Source of the DNA: an uncultured Sutterella sp.
Lineage (GTDB): Bacteria > Pseudomonadota > Gammaproteobacteria > Burkholderiales > Burkholderiaceae_F
Direction of reading: 5' to 3'
Length of the DNA: 23,225 nucleotides
Assembly: GCA_900544335.1 (NCBI GenBank)
Contig: UQUS01000027.1
Location: forward strand, 1-23,225
The notes under the pieces: generated by a model
Seen by the model: only the letters and a program-made list of their open reading frames with translations
Told to the model about the DNA's origin: nothing
Database searches by the model: none
Made by a program: the position numbers and the translations under genes
In this document: in pieces, positions 17,005 through 23,225 of the stretch
Position numbering within the stretch: the first letter of the stretch is position 1
Layout: the number at the start of each line of letters is the position of its first letter

Positions 17005-17970
17005 GTGAGAATGCCGCGTGCGGAAATGCCACTGATTGAACTTTTGATGTTTGCCGTCGCCATCCGTGAGAGCAACCCGACTTTATATGAGGCCGTCTTT
17101 CGTGACATTCGGGCTTTTCGACGGGAACGGGACGGCAAGGACGTTAAAGACTTTGAAAACCTGAAAGCCGTTCAGCATGCCAAACTCTTTAGCATTGACG
17201 TTGAGCCCATCATTCAAGAGGTGACGCTGCTATGCCGACAGAGAAATAAAGACGTCTACATCCGCGATGTCTTAGCGCCGGATTTACCGAAATCCGAACT
17301 CGCGATTCCGTCGCGCGATACTTTGGAAGTCCAATCCAGTCGTTTCAATCAAGGCAAGGTTTTCCTTCCGTCGCACCTGACGTTGGACGCGGACGACATT
17401 AAGGCTGCCGCCGAGTACGACAAGGCGACCTATGCTCAGTTTCATATCGGCGAGGACAGTTTCTTGCTCCGCATCACGGGGCTTCCTTCTTTTGCTGCCC
17501 AAGCGTTCTCCGGAAGATACCGTTCCGTAAGAGGATTTGTGTTTGAAGCAACTCCGAAAGGCTATCGGCGAGAAGAACTGAAGATGCCGATTGATGCTAA
17601 AAAAGACCTGGTCGGAAATCTCGAGTTTCTTTTCGCGCCTGAGGAGATTTTTGCCTTGACGGCTCTGGAAAACCCCGACTCGGTCTTCGTGCTTTTGCCG
17701 AACCCGCAGGTCGGCCAAACGGTGACTACGGTAGGCTATTGGGGAGGGGCTTTTGCCTTTGTGATGCCCTTCCCGCCGCTCAGTGGGGAAAGTCAGATTC
17801 CCGTGCGCCGAGCTGCGCCGACGCCTTTTTGGGAGAACAATCCGGAACTCAAAGAGTTCCGGGTTCCGGTTTCCGACGACGTCCTCGATGCGTACCTGAC
17901 GCGCTATCGCTACGCGGCGGCGTTGCCTGTCGAGGCGCTTTTAAAAAGCCCGGCGTTTCTTAAACAATAA
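17005..17970 (+). CDS. Protein of unknown function in the RT operon (ORF321)
   Basis: A 321-residue soluble protein with no recognised domain. The first ~90 residues are charged and helical (LIELLMFAVAIRESNPTLYE; FRRERDGKDVKDFENLKAVQ). The rest alternates short hydrophobic strands with loops, with a notable G-Y-W-G-G-A-F-A-F-V-M-P segment near residue 247. No signal peptide or membrane helix. GTG 17005 is chosen because AGGAG lies 10 bases before it; an ATG two codons later is possible but less well spaced. It begins 64 bp after the RT stop and has no terminator before it, so it is probably cotranscribed and a retron accessory or effector candidate. Its last 11 bp overlap the convergent VWA gene. 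Confidence 0.75.
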   Translation: MRMPRAEMPLIELLMFAVAIRESNPTLYEAVFRDIRAFRRERDGKDVKDFENLKAVQHAKLFSIDVEPIIQEVTLLCRQRNKDVYIRDVLAPDLPKSELAIPSRDTLEVQSSRFNQGKVFLPSHLTLDADDIKAAAEYDKATYAQFHIGEDSFLLRITGLPSFAAQAFSGRYRSVRGFVFEATPKGYRREELKMPIDAKKDLVGNLEFLFAPEEIFALTALENPDSVFVLLPNPQVGQTVTTVGYWGGAFAFVMPFPPLSGESQIPVRRAAPTPFWENNPELKEFRVPVSDDVLDAYLTRYRYAAALPVEALLKSPAFLKQ

Positions 17971-19168
17971 CGAATTGCTCGCCCCAGTTCGGGATGTTTG
18001 AGGCGTGATCTTGTGTCAAAAGCCAAAGAACCGGAACGGAACTTGTCTTGGGAAAAGTTCCGTACCCGTCGGTGGCGTGAATAAGAACCGAGGGCGCTCC
18101 GCTCTCGGTCTCGTTTTCGTCAATCCACTTAAAAATCGGTCGGAAATCCGTGCCGCCGCCCCCATAGACATCCACTAGGGTCGGGTCTTCGAAGTCTTCG
18201 AACGCCTCGTATTCAGTAACAGATTGAATGTCGGCATCGCATTGCAAAATGACAAGCGGGCTCGGAAAGGTGTCTCGAAACGCGCGTATTTCCGTATAGA
18301 TTTGAGAAAGTTCGCCGTCAGTCATCGATCCCGAGGTATCAACGGCAAAAACAAGGCGAGACGGTACCGGCGTTCCGACACTCGGGAGCAAAAGGCCCTG
18401 CCAGAGGGCTTTTTTCGAAGGAGGAAAGAGGCTCCAGTCCGATTTAAGACGGTCGGTGAGCCAGTGTTGCAAAAGCGCACGCCAGTCGACCACAGACGTG
18501 TCGGACATGACGATTTTTTCGAGAAGAGCGCTCGGGAAAATCCCGGCTTTGCGGGCGTTTTCGAGGAAAGCTTTTTTGAGCGACCTAAGAAGAATGCGTC
18601 GGCTTTCTTCATCCACCGGACCCATATTGTCGCGAGGAGAGAGCCCGGAGGCAAGGGCACTACTATCGGCGATGACATCGTCTCGGAGTGCTTTAGGTAG
18701 TTGCCCGAGATTTTCGGACGCGGCAATTGGCATTACAAGGTGCGGCAAAGAGCTTTTCGGCTCTTTTTTAAGGATGTCATAAATTTCTTCGGCAGCGAGA
18801 CGAGAGAACTCGTCTTTATACAAAGTCCCTTCAGGGAGGTGAAATCCCATCGCAAGGAGCATCGCGTTGATGGCATAGTCACAGGCAACATTCCAAAGAC
18901 GCGGGTCTCGCCCGTTTCGGCGGGCTCGACTTTCGGTTAAGACGTGAAGTAACTCGTGGCATAAGGCACCGCGGATTTCGCTATCGGTTAAGGAGGCGGC
19001 ATACGTTCGGTTGTAGTAAATACGAAATCCGTCGGTCGCGAAGGTCGAAATAAAGGACGGAGCTTCTGAAATCGGAAGTTGCATGAGGGCACCGGCTAGG
19101 TACGGTGCCGTCAGGCACAGGGTAATACGCGCTTTCATGAGGCGTTCGTCAACGGCTCTTTTGTTCAT
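17960..19168 (-). CDS. DUF2201-type protein: putative metallopeptidase domain plus VWA-like domain
   Basis: A 402-residue protein. The N-terminal domain carries the zinc-peptidase signature H71-E-L-L-H75 in a helix, and further acidic residues. The C-terminal domain is VWA-like, with an apparently complete MIDAS: D277-T-S-G-S-M282, G-G-G-T-D341, and H-A-T-D367-G. This matches the COG3864/DUF2201 family, which is nearly always encoded beside a MoxR-type ATPase. The frame allows GTG 19171, but ATG 19168 has AGGAT at better spacing. It starts 10 bp after the moxR-like stop, so the two form an operon. MoxR-VWA pairs act as metal-dependent chaperone or remodelling modules; here a link with the convergent RT operon is possible but unproven. 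Confidence 0.88.
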   Translation of the reverse strand: MNKRAVDERLMKARITLCLTAPYLAGALMQLPISEAPSFISTFATDGFRIYYNRTYAASLTDSEIRGALCHELLHVLTESRARRNGRDPRLWNVACDYAINAMLLAMGFHLPEGTLYKDEFSRLAAEEIYDILKKEPKSSLPHLVMPIAASENLGQLPKALRDDVIADSSALASGLSPRDNMGPVDEESRRILLRSLKKAFLENARKAGIFPSALLEKIVMSDTSVVDWRALLQHWLTDRLKSDWSLFPPSKKALWQGLLLPSVGTPVPSRLVFAVDTSGSMTDGELSQIYTEIRAFRDTFPSPLVILQCDADIQSVTEYEAFEDFEDPTLVDVYGGGGTDFRPIFKWIDENETESGAPSVLIHATDGYGTFPKTSSVPVLWLLTQDHASNIPNWGEQFVIV

Positions 19169-19178
19169 CACACTTATC

Positions 19179-20165
19179 CTAGATAAAGCATTCTTTGTGA
19201 GCCCGGACGAAGTCTAAAAATGCCGGGTTTCTCGCAAAGAGCGGGGCACATTTGATGATGTCTTTGGCTACGACAACGGCAAAGTCAGCCGGAAGTCGGT
19301 TGATTAGGACGGCTGCGGCCTTTTGCACGCTCTCATCGGCCGCGCGCGATGTCAGATATGAGACAAGCACCCACAGGCGATCGAGTTCTTTGGGCACCGG
19401 GGCCTTATCCGGTCTTGTAAGAAGCGACTGAAGTTCTCGGAGAATGACCGAGTTTTTGATAAAGGTGAGAAACTCCGTGCTCACGCCTTCTCCGAGGATG
19501 CCCGGGAGGATGTCCGAGGCGGCTTGCGGGCTTTGAAATTGTCCGAGAACATCGCTTGCCATTTCCCAAGAGCGCGGTGTGGCAAAGGCCGGATTCACAC
19601 CATCGGGCGTCCGGGAGAGGTTTTCGGGTCGCGCTCGCAGGAAGGCCGTCACACACGGGTCAATCCCGTGGCCGATGGCCCAGTCGTGCCAATCGTCGGC
19701 ATCGACATCGAGCGTCAAGTGAATGAAGCGATTGGCAAGCGCGCTCGAAAGGCGAAACGTCACGGCTTTGTCCTCGCGCCGGTTGCCGGCGGCGATGATC
19801 TTCCACCCATCCGGCAGGACGTATTCGCCGACACGGCGATCGAGAATAAGTTGGTAAAGCGCCGCTTGTACAAGCGGGGGTGCTGCATTGATTTCGTCTA
19901 GGAACAGGATGCCGGGTTTGTCCGAGGCTTTCGGAAGAAACGCAGGCGGGCACCACACGGATGTTTCATTTCGAATCATCGGAATGCCGCGTAGATCCGT
20001 CGGGTCTAAAAGCGAAGCGCGTAGGTCTACGACCGGCAGGTTCTTTGCCTCGGCAATTTGACGGACAATGCTGGATTTTCCGATTCCGGGAGCCCCCCAA
20101 ATGAACACGGCCCAGGGCTGGGACATCAGACCGTTTAAAACGGAGATAAGACGTGAGGCTTTCAT
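19179..20165 (-). CDS. MoxR-type AAA+ ATPase
   Basis: A 328-residue ATPase. Walker A is G24-A-P-G-I-G-K30-S31, Walker B is I-L-F-L-D90-E91, sensor 1 is N128 in A-A-G-N-R, and an arginine-rich segment follows (L-S-S-A-L-A-N-R-F). The order and spacing fit MoxR/RavA-type AAA+ proteins, which form hexamers and work with VWA proteins on target complexes. ATG 20165 has GAGGTG seven bases upstream. It is the first gene of a two-gene minus-strand operon with the metallopeptidase/VWA gene. The leader upstream contains hairpins and a terminator-like element (20207-20302) that may control it. Confidence 0.92.
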   Translation of the reverse strand: MKASRLISVLNGLMSQPWAVFIWGAPGIGKSSIVRQIAEAKNLPVVDLRASLLDPTDLRGIPMIRNETSVWCPPAFLPKASDKPGILFLDEINAAPPLVQAALYQLILDRRVGEYVLPDGWKIIAAGNRREDKAVTFRLSSALANRFIHLTLDVDADDWHDWAIGHGIDPCVTAFLRARPENLSRTPDGVNPAFATPRSWEMASDVLGQFQSPQAASDILPGILGEGVSTEFLTFIKNSVILRELQSLLTRPDKAPVPKELDRLWVLVSYLTSRAADESVQKAAAVLINRLPADFAVVVAKDIIKCAPLFARNPAFLDFVRAHKECFI

Positions 20166-20206
20166 AGGGACACCTCACAATCTGTGGTTTTACGGACGAC
20201 AAGAGG

Positions 20207-20227
20207 GGAAAGAGAGGAGCTCTTTCC
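20207..20227. promoter_or_regulatory. Hairpin in the moxR-like leader
   Basis: GGAAAGAG (20207-20214), loop AGGAG, CTCTTTCC (20220-20227): a perfect 8-bp stem located 42 bp upstream of the ATPase start codon. It may influence transcription or translation of the moxR-vwa operon; no function can be read directly. Confidence 0.4.
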
Positions 20228-20274
20228 GAGAGGGAAGGCGGCTTTTGACATGGAATGAATCCTTTTCGTTCAAC

Positions 20275-20302
20275 AAAAAACCTCGAGCGTTGCGACTCGA
20301 GG
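20275..20302 (-). terminator. Minus-strand intrinsic terminator upstream of the moxR-like gene
   Basis: On the minus strand CCTCGAG, loop TCGCAACG, CTCGAGG is followed by six T (plus-strand A run 20275-20280). A further outer pair CGTTCA/TGAACG (20268-20273 and 20304-20309) flanks it. It would stop a minus-strand transcript coming from the 20310-20470 interval, so either a small RNA ends here or the element attenuates the moxR operon. The rest of 20303-20473 holds no ORF. It contains a GTCGCG...CGCGAC stem (20348-20379), a GGAGG/CCTCC-like stem near 20385-20396, and CCGAG-CCGA-CTCGG (20443-20456). Confidence 0.6.
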
Positions 20303-20473
20303 CTGAACGAAGATGCCATAAGCCGACGCTTTAGCAGGATTTGTGAGTCGCGCTGCAAGTTGTGGATTAAATCCGCGACATGAGGAAGTTTACCTCCGAT
20401 TGGGTGCTAGCGGATGGTTAGACCAGGGCGATTGCAAATTAGCCGAGCCGACTCGGTCAAGTAAGAAAATGTA

Positions 20474-20583
20474 GTTTCAGTTGCTGGGTTTGAAGAACTA
20501 AGATTGCAAGGCGATACGTTGCCTATGGTGTTGCCTCGGGGACGATGTTTCAGTTGCTGGGTTTGAAGAACTAAGATTGCAAG
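20474..20583 (+). CRISPR. CRISPR array, left part (2 repeats, 1 spacer)
   Basis: Repeats at 20474-20510 and 20547-20583, identical 37-mers starting GTTTCAGTTGCTGGG and ending AACTAAGATTGCAAG, with one 36-bp spacer. The same repeat resumes at 21656, so this is the left end of one array interrupted by 1072 bp. The GTTTCAGTTGCTG start is shared with the Francisella type II-B repeat. In that orientation crRNAs are read from the plus strand. No convincing promoter was seen to the left. Confidence 0.95.
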
Positions 20584-21114
20584 GATACGGGCGCGTCAAG
20601 CACGGGAAGTTTTGGGGCGACAACATTGCGTCCGGAACATTTCCGAGTTGAGGACGGTAAGTTAATTTGCGAATTCCACGCGAAAAACGGCTGGTGGACG
20701 TTGAACATCAAAGACAAGTTTTTAAAGAAGTACATCCTTGAAAAACTCAAGACAGCGGAAAAAGGCAAGCCGCTTTTTGGGGTAAGTTATAACAAGTTTA
20801 ATAATTACCTTAAAACGATTAGCGCGGACGTCAAATTAAAACCGCCGATGAAACCGCACGATTTCCGCCGTGTTGTTGCAACGCAGAAGGCACGCAGTTA
20901 TCTTGACGACGCGATAAAAGAAGACAAGACGATTTTGGAGGATGAGGACAAGTATTCAGAAACGATGGCTAAAGCGGTTAACTATGCCGCCGACGCGTTA
21001 AACGATACGGCCAGTGTCGTTTTTGAGAAATACATTGCTCCTCAAATTTTCTTTAAAGAACGCCCCGAGTTGGCGGATGCGTATTTAAAGATGAACGCAA
21101 GGAAAGGGAGGTAA
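20584..21114 (+). pseudogene. Topoisomerase IB-like catalytic domain, C-terminal fragment
   Basis: The frame is open from the first base after the CRISPR repeat (an in-frame TAA lies inside the repeat at 20572). It reads D-T-G-A-S-S-T-G-S-F-G-A-T-T-L-R-P-E-H-F, then F-H-A-K-N-G-W-W. Compare the topo IB pattern GSFGATTLRRRHV...FxGKSG. It continues with K-P-H-D-F-R-R-V-V-A-T and the putative tyrosine segment N-D-T-A-S-V-V-F-E-K-Y-I-A-P-Q (family pattern LGNTPAVARxSYIxP). The N-terminal part is missing; 176 codons remain. A TTG at 20626 could restart translation. Topo IB-like domains of this sort occur in phage and viral proteins; activity of the fragment is not expected. Confidence 0.65.
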
Positions 21115-21116
21115 AA

Positions 21117-21461
21117 GTGAGCGCAAACAAATTGAGGGGAAAGGCGTATGCAGATTTTCTGAACGCCATGACACCGCTTGAATATGACGACTACATGGAC
21201 GCGCATCCGATGGAGCGTTTTGAGACGGAACGCGCTATGACGCCTGACGAACTTTCAGAGTATTTGCAAGCGATTACTGAAAGTCTTCCGCCGGAACTGC
21301 AAGATGACGACGACGATGACGACGACGATTACGAAGAATCGTATCTGCCTGAAGATACCGGCAATCCGTTTTTTGATTCGCTTAATAAGCAATTAAACGA
21401 ACACGACCGTGAATATTGGGAGCGTCGCAAAAAAGGTATCCCGTTTGAAAAGACGGTTTAG
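21117..21461 (+). CDS. Small acidic phage-like protein
   Basis: A 114-residue protein starting at GTG 21117 with GGGAGG seven bases upstream, two bases after the topo fragment stop. Its middle holds a run of nine aspartates (residues ~63-71) followed by Y-E-E. The rest is charged and helical (KLRGKAYADFLNAMTPLEYD; NEHDREYWERRKKGIPFEKT). Family not recognised. The tight spacing to the previous frame shows they came as one operon, which ends in the terminator at 21482. Confidence 0.7.
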   Translation: MSANKLRGKAYADFLNAMTPLEYDDYMDAHPMERFETERAMTPDELSEYLQAITESLPPELQDDDDDDDDDYEESYLPEDTGNPFFDSLNKQLNEHDREYWERRKKGIPFEKTV

Positions 21462-21481
21462 TCCAACAATTGAAAGTGAGG

Positions 21482-21510
21482 GAGCGTCCGAAAACGGGCG
21501 CTCTTTTTTT
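21482..21510 (+). terminator. Rho-independent terminator within the phage-like segment
   Basis: GAGCGTCCG (21482-21490), loop AAAA, CGGGCGCTC (21495-21503), then seven T (21504-21510). A 9-bp stem with one G-T pair. It closes the topo-acidic protein operon. Confidence 0.88.
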
Positions 21511-21655
21511 ATGCTGAAGATTCGAAAGACGACAAAAAGCGGAGGCTTGAAGGCTTTGGAGTCTTTGGCTAAAGAAGTCGACGGACTTTGCGCCGATGTG
21601 GGCGTCACATCCAAGAGCAACACGAAGCGAGACAACGTCTCGATGGCACAAATTG
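21511..21655 (+). pseudogene. N-terminal fragment of a phage structural-type protein
   Basis: From ATG 21511 the frame reads MLKIRKTTKSGGLKALESLA, KEVDGLCADVGVTSKSNTKR, DNVSMAQIG and then runs into the CRISPR repeat, where it stops after five more codons. The pattern (K-I...G-L-x-A-L-E-x-L then V-G-V-T...V-S-M-A-Q-I) resembles the start of head-tail or minor tail proteins, where ...AQIA..NEFG usually follows; this is a weak, by-eye match. No ribosome binding site is visible because the T-run of the terminator precedes the ATG. Confidence 0.4.
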
Positions 21656-22776
21656 GTTTCAGTTGCTGGGTTTGAAGAACTAAGATTGCAAGTTCGTGAT
21701 ATGCAGTTATTTTGGAAGCGATTAAGAAGTTTCAGTTGCTGGGTTTGAAGAACTAAGATTGCAAGACTTTCCGTTGTCAACCGTCTGTTAGTCGTGTAAA
21801 GTTGTTTCAGTTGCTGGGTTTGAAGAACTAAGATTGCAAGATCCTCGCCGGTGGTCTGCGCCCCCATAGCGTCTGTTTCAGTTGCTGGGTTTGAAGAACT
21901 AAGATTGCAAGGTCAGAAAGCATCGAATTTCGCAAAGGGGAGCTTAGTTTCAGTTGCTGGGTTTGAAGAACTAAGATTGCAAGTTTAAACAAAACATGAA
22001 AATCGGGCACCCTTAAAAAGTTTCAGTTGCTGGGTTTGAAGAACTAAGATTGCAAGGATTGAACCGCTTGAGAATGTCTTGTCGGCATGAGTTTCAGTTG
22101 CTGGGTTTGAAGAACTAAGATTGCAAGCAAGAGAATGCCTACGTGCTCATCACAATCGTGCAGTTTCAGTTGCTGGGTTTGAAGAACTAAGATTGCAAGT
22201 GCGATCGGCGGCCTTTTAAAAGTAACCGAAAAGTTTCAGTTGCTGGGTTTGAAGAACTAAGATTGCAAGTTGTCCCTCAGCCGTCATTATTTCGGGGATG
22301 CTCTATGTTTCAGTTGCTGGGTTTGAAGAACTAAGATTGCAAGCGAACGCTTCCAATGCCACAAAACCCCCTCCTGCAGTTTCAGTTGCTGGGTTTGAAG
22401 AACTAAGATTGCAAGAACTTTTAACCGCCCTTAAAGTGCCTTTTACAGAGTTTCAGTTGCTGGGTTTGAAGAACTAAGATTGCAAGGTAATCGGGGAAGC
22501 TGTAGACAAGTCCGCAAAAGGTTTCAGTTGCTGGGTTTGAAGAACTAAGATTGCAAGTCGTTGCCTCCGAATGCTGAAAAGATGGTTCAATCGTTTCAGT
22601 TGCTGGGTTTGAAGAACTAAGATTGCAAGTTCAAACAAGTTTCATCAGTAGGGGGCAAAGTCCTTAAGTTTCAGTTGCTGGGTTTGAAGAACTAAGATTG
22701 CAAGTGGTTGTGGTCAGTTGCATTCATGCTCGTTTTCTTGTTTCAGTTGCTGGGTTTGAAGAACTAAGATTGCAAG
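21656..22776 (+). CRISPR. CRISPR array, main part (16 repeats, 15 spacers), type II-B-like
   Basis: Sixteen copies of the 37-bp repeat GTTTCAGTTGCTGGG...AACTAAGATTGCAAG, all identical by reading, start at 21656, 21729, 21804, 21875, 21947, 22020, 22091, 22163, 22233, 22307, 22379, 22450, 22521, 22593, 22668 and 22740. Spacers are 33-38 bp and all differ; none matches other DNA in this window by eye. No terminal repeat is degenerate at the right end. The repeat 5' end matches the F. novicida type II-B repeat, and the tracrRNA at 22895 fits it. Cas genes are not in the window. Short minus-strand frames with a repeating LAILVLQTQQLK peptide are only repeat translations. Confidence 0.98.
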
Positions 22777-22859
22777 TCCAGTCAAACACGTTGTTTTAGA
22801 AGGGATATTTTTTCCGCCAAAAGAGAAAAGCTCGAAAACAACAAAGATGCAATGAACCA
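22777..22859. promoter_or_regulatory. AT-rich interval between array and tracrRNA promoter
   Basis: 83 bp without an ORF directly after the last repeat, with A/T runs (GATATTTTTT, AAAAGAGAAAAGC). It may be a leader or simply the array flank. Which end of the array is the leader cannot be decided from sequence alone. Confidence 0.35.
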
Positions 22860-22888
22860 TTGTTTTTTTTCGAAAAACGATGCATAAT
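22860..22888 (+). promoter_or_regulatory. Promoter of the tracrRNA gene
   Basis: -35 TTGTTT (22860-22865), 17-bp spacer, -10 CATAAT (22883-22888). The expected start at about 22895 coincides with the first base of the anti-repeat, which strongly supports the assignment. Confidence 0.75.
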
Positions 22889-22894
22889 CCTACT

Positions 22895-23050
22895 CGCAAT
22901 CTTAGTTCTTCAAATCTAGTTGAAGTCGTCATTTGACGAGCTGAAATCCACTAGATTCAAGATTGATTCCGGCCACTGCCCTCGGTCACTGCCCTGTGGC
23001 ATCCGGATTAAAACGGGCGGAGAGTTCCGAAAGGAATTCTCCGTTTTGTT
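22895..23050 (+). ncRNA. tracrRNA of a type II CRISPR-Cas system
   Basis: GCAATCTTAGTTCTTCAAA (22897-22914 region) is the exact reverse complement of the last third of the CRISPR repeat, and pairing continues with TCTAGT against the repeat middle, leaving a bulge near the repeat 5' end as in known tracrRNA:crRNA duplexes. Downstream are a short stem TCGTC-ATTT-GACGA (22926-22939), a long stem with CCGGCCAC pairing to GTGG and CCGG (about 22969-23006), and a terminator hairpin. The RNA would be about 155 nt. It guides crRNA processing by RNase III and binds Cas9. It is read in the same direction as the crRNAs. The protein-like frame 22920-23189 over it is spurious. Confidence 0.92.
23018..23050 (+). 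terminator. tracrRNA terminator
   Basis: CGGAGAGTTCC (23018-23028), loop GAAA, GGAATTCTCCG (23033-23043): 11 bp with one G-T pair, flanked by AAAAC and GTTTTGTT. Forms the last stem of the tracrRNA and stops transcription. Confidence 0.85.
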
Positions 23051-23053
23051 ACC

Positions 23054-23089
23054 TAAACTCTTGGACTATTTTCATAATCCAAGAGTTTA
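23054..23089. repeat. Perfect 12-bp inverted repeat beyond the tracrRNA
   Basis: TAAACTCTTGGA (23054-23065) and TCCAAGAGTTTA (23078-23089) with a 12-base loop. No T-run on either strand. It could be the terminator or processed 3' end of a minus-strand gene to the right (cas genes would be expected there), or a hairpin of a second small RNA. Confidence 0.5.
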
Positions 23090-23148
23090 TAGCCTAAGTA
23101 GAAGAAGCAATAACTCTGTGACCGTCTTGCCCCCAAGTCGGGTATCAC

Positions 23149-23225
23149 TGTTGGGCGAACTCTTAAAGTACCCCCGAAACGAACTTTAATTTGACCCCCT
23201 TGGGAGTCAAAAAATGGGGAAACTA
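23149..23225 (+). mobile_element. Probable terminus of an IS21-family insertion sequence (continues past window)
   Basis: From TGTTGGG at 23149 the sequence carries two tandem, related 20-mers, CGAACTCTTAAAGTACCCCC (23156-23175) and CGAACTTTAATTTGACCCCC (23180-23199), 14 of 20 bases alike, followed by a third GACTCC/GGGGA-like block. Several short terminal repeats containing GGGGGTCAAATT (here on the minus strand) just inside a TG...CA end are typical of IS21-family elements. No istA/istB coding is reached before the window ends, so the call rests only on this end. Confidence 0.45.

Larger units (their letters stand above)
20584..21655 (+). mobile_element. 1072-bp phage-like segment occupying a spacer position
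   Basis: Directly after repeat 2 and directly before repeat 3 lies DNA with three reading frames: a topoisomerase IB-like C-terminus truncated exactly at the left repeat, an intact small acidic protein, and a phage-like N-terminus truncated exactly at the right repeat. No terminal inverted repeats, target duplication or transposase are visible. The first and last ~36 bp occupy spacer positions, so the segment behaves as two spacers joined by the phage DNA that lies between their protospacers. An assembly chimera is an equally serious explanation. Confidence 0.7.

Noticed and set aside
20310..20470. tRNA gene near the CRISPR array
   Set aside because: No cloverleaf or T-arm consensus could be found on either strand despite several stems.
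21656..22776. Self-targeting spacers
   Set aside because: None of the 16 ordinary spacers matched other DNA in the window by eye; a genome-wide search was not possible.
21382..22932. Minus-strand ORFs containing repeated LAILVLQTQQLK peptides
   Set aside because: They are translations of the CRISPR repeat in one frame and have no coding signals of their own.
22920..23189. 89-residue plus-strand ORF
   Set aside because: It lies over the tracrRNA and its terminator, has no ribosome binding site, and the RNA explanation is much stronger.

Overview
The window looks like a chromosomal segment of a gut Burkholderiales of the Sutterellaceae (Sutterella/Parasutterella group). Evidence for this is the anaerobic dicarboxylate metabolism (a DASS symporter end and a DcuA/DcuB-type carrier), a zinc-independent HemB, and a CRISPR repeat that begins GTTTCAGTTGCTG. 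That start is shared with the Francisella novicida type II-B repeat, and type II-B systems are known in Sutterella and Parasutterella. The placement is an inference; no 16S rRNA or other marker gene is present.

Layout. (1) 1-1040: the C-terminus of a DASS symporter, a thioredoxin-like protein and a truncated LysR gene. (2) 1066-8347: a metabolic module. Two EamA/DMT exporters and two tandem paralogous LysR regulators lie on the minus strand, divergent from an argininosuccinate-lyase-like enzyme and a Dcu-type C4-dicarboxylate carrier on the plus strand. The simplest reading is that the LysR proteins control a lyase that releases fumarate from an N-succinyl-type substrate, with the carrier moving fumarate/succinate. 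(3) 8454-13080: housekeeping genes hemB and argH, a stretch of decayed gene remnants (10872-11752), and an M20 amidohydrolase of the AbgA type ending in a strong terminator. (4) 13085-20470: a probable defence island. A strongly structured leader RNA precedes a 1145-residue protein whose last ~350 residues are a retron-type reverse transcriptase (NAxxH motif, YADD, a CTG variant of the VTG motif) and whose first ~770 residues are an unrecognised, apparently all-helical region with internal repeats. An unrecognised 321-residue protein follows in the same operon. Converging on it, with an 11-bp 3' overlap, is a moxR-type AAA+ ATPase and DUF2201-type metallopeptidase/VWA gene pair.

(5) 20474-23225: a type II-B-like CRISPR array of 18 identical 37-bp repeats. 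Between repeats 2 and 3 the array contains 1072 bp of phage-like DNA. Two gene fragments (a topoisomerase IB-like C-terminus and a phage-structural-like N-terminus) abut the flanking repeats exactly. To the right is a clear tracrRNA gene with promoter, anti-repeat and terminator, and then what looks like the terminal repeats of an IS21-family element running off the window. No cas gene is visible; they are expected beyond the right edge or may be missing.

The two most noteworthy items are the putative retron (ncRNA, giant helical-RT fusion, ORF321, possibly MoxR-VWA) and the phage segment embedded at spacer boundaries. The latter could be real recombination through spacers or a metagenome-assembly chimera.
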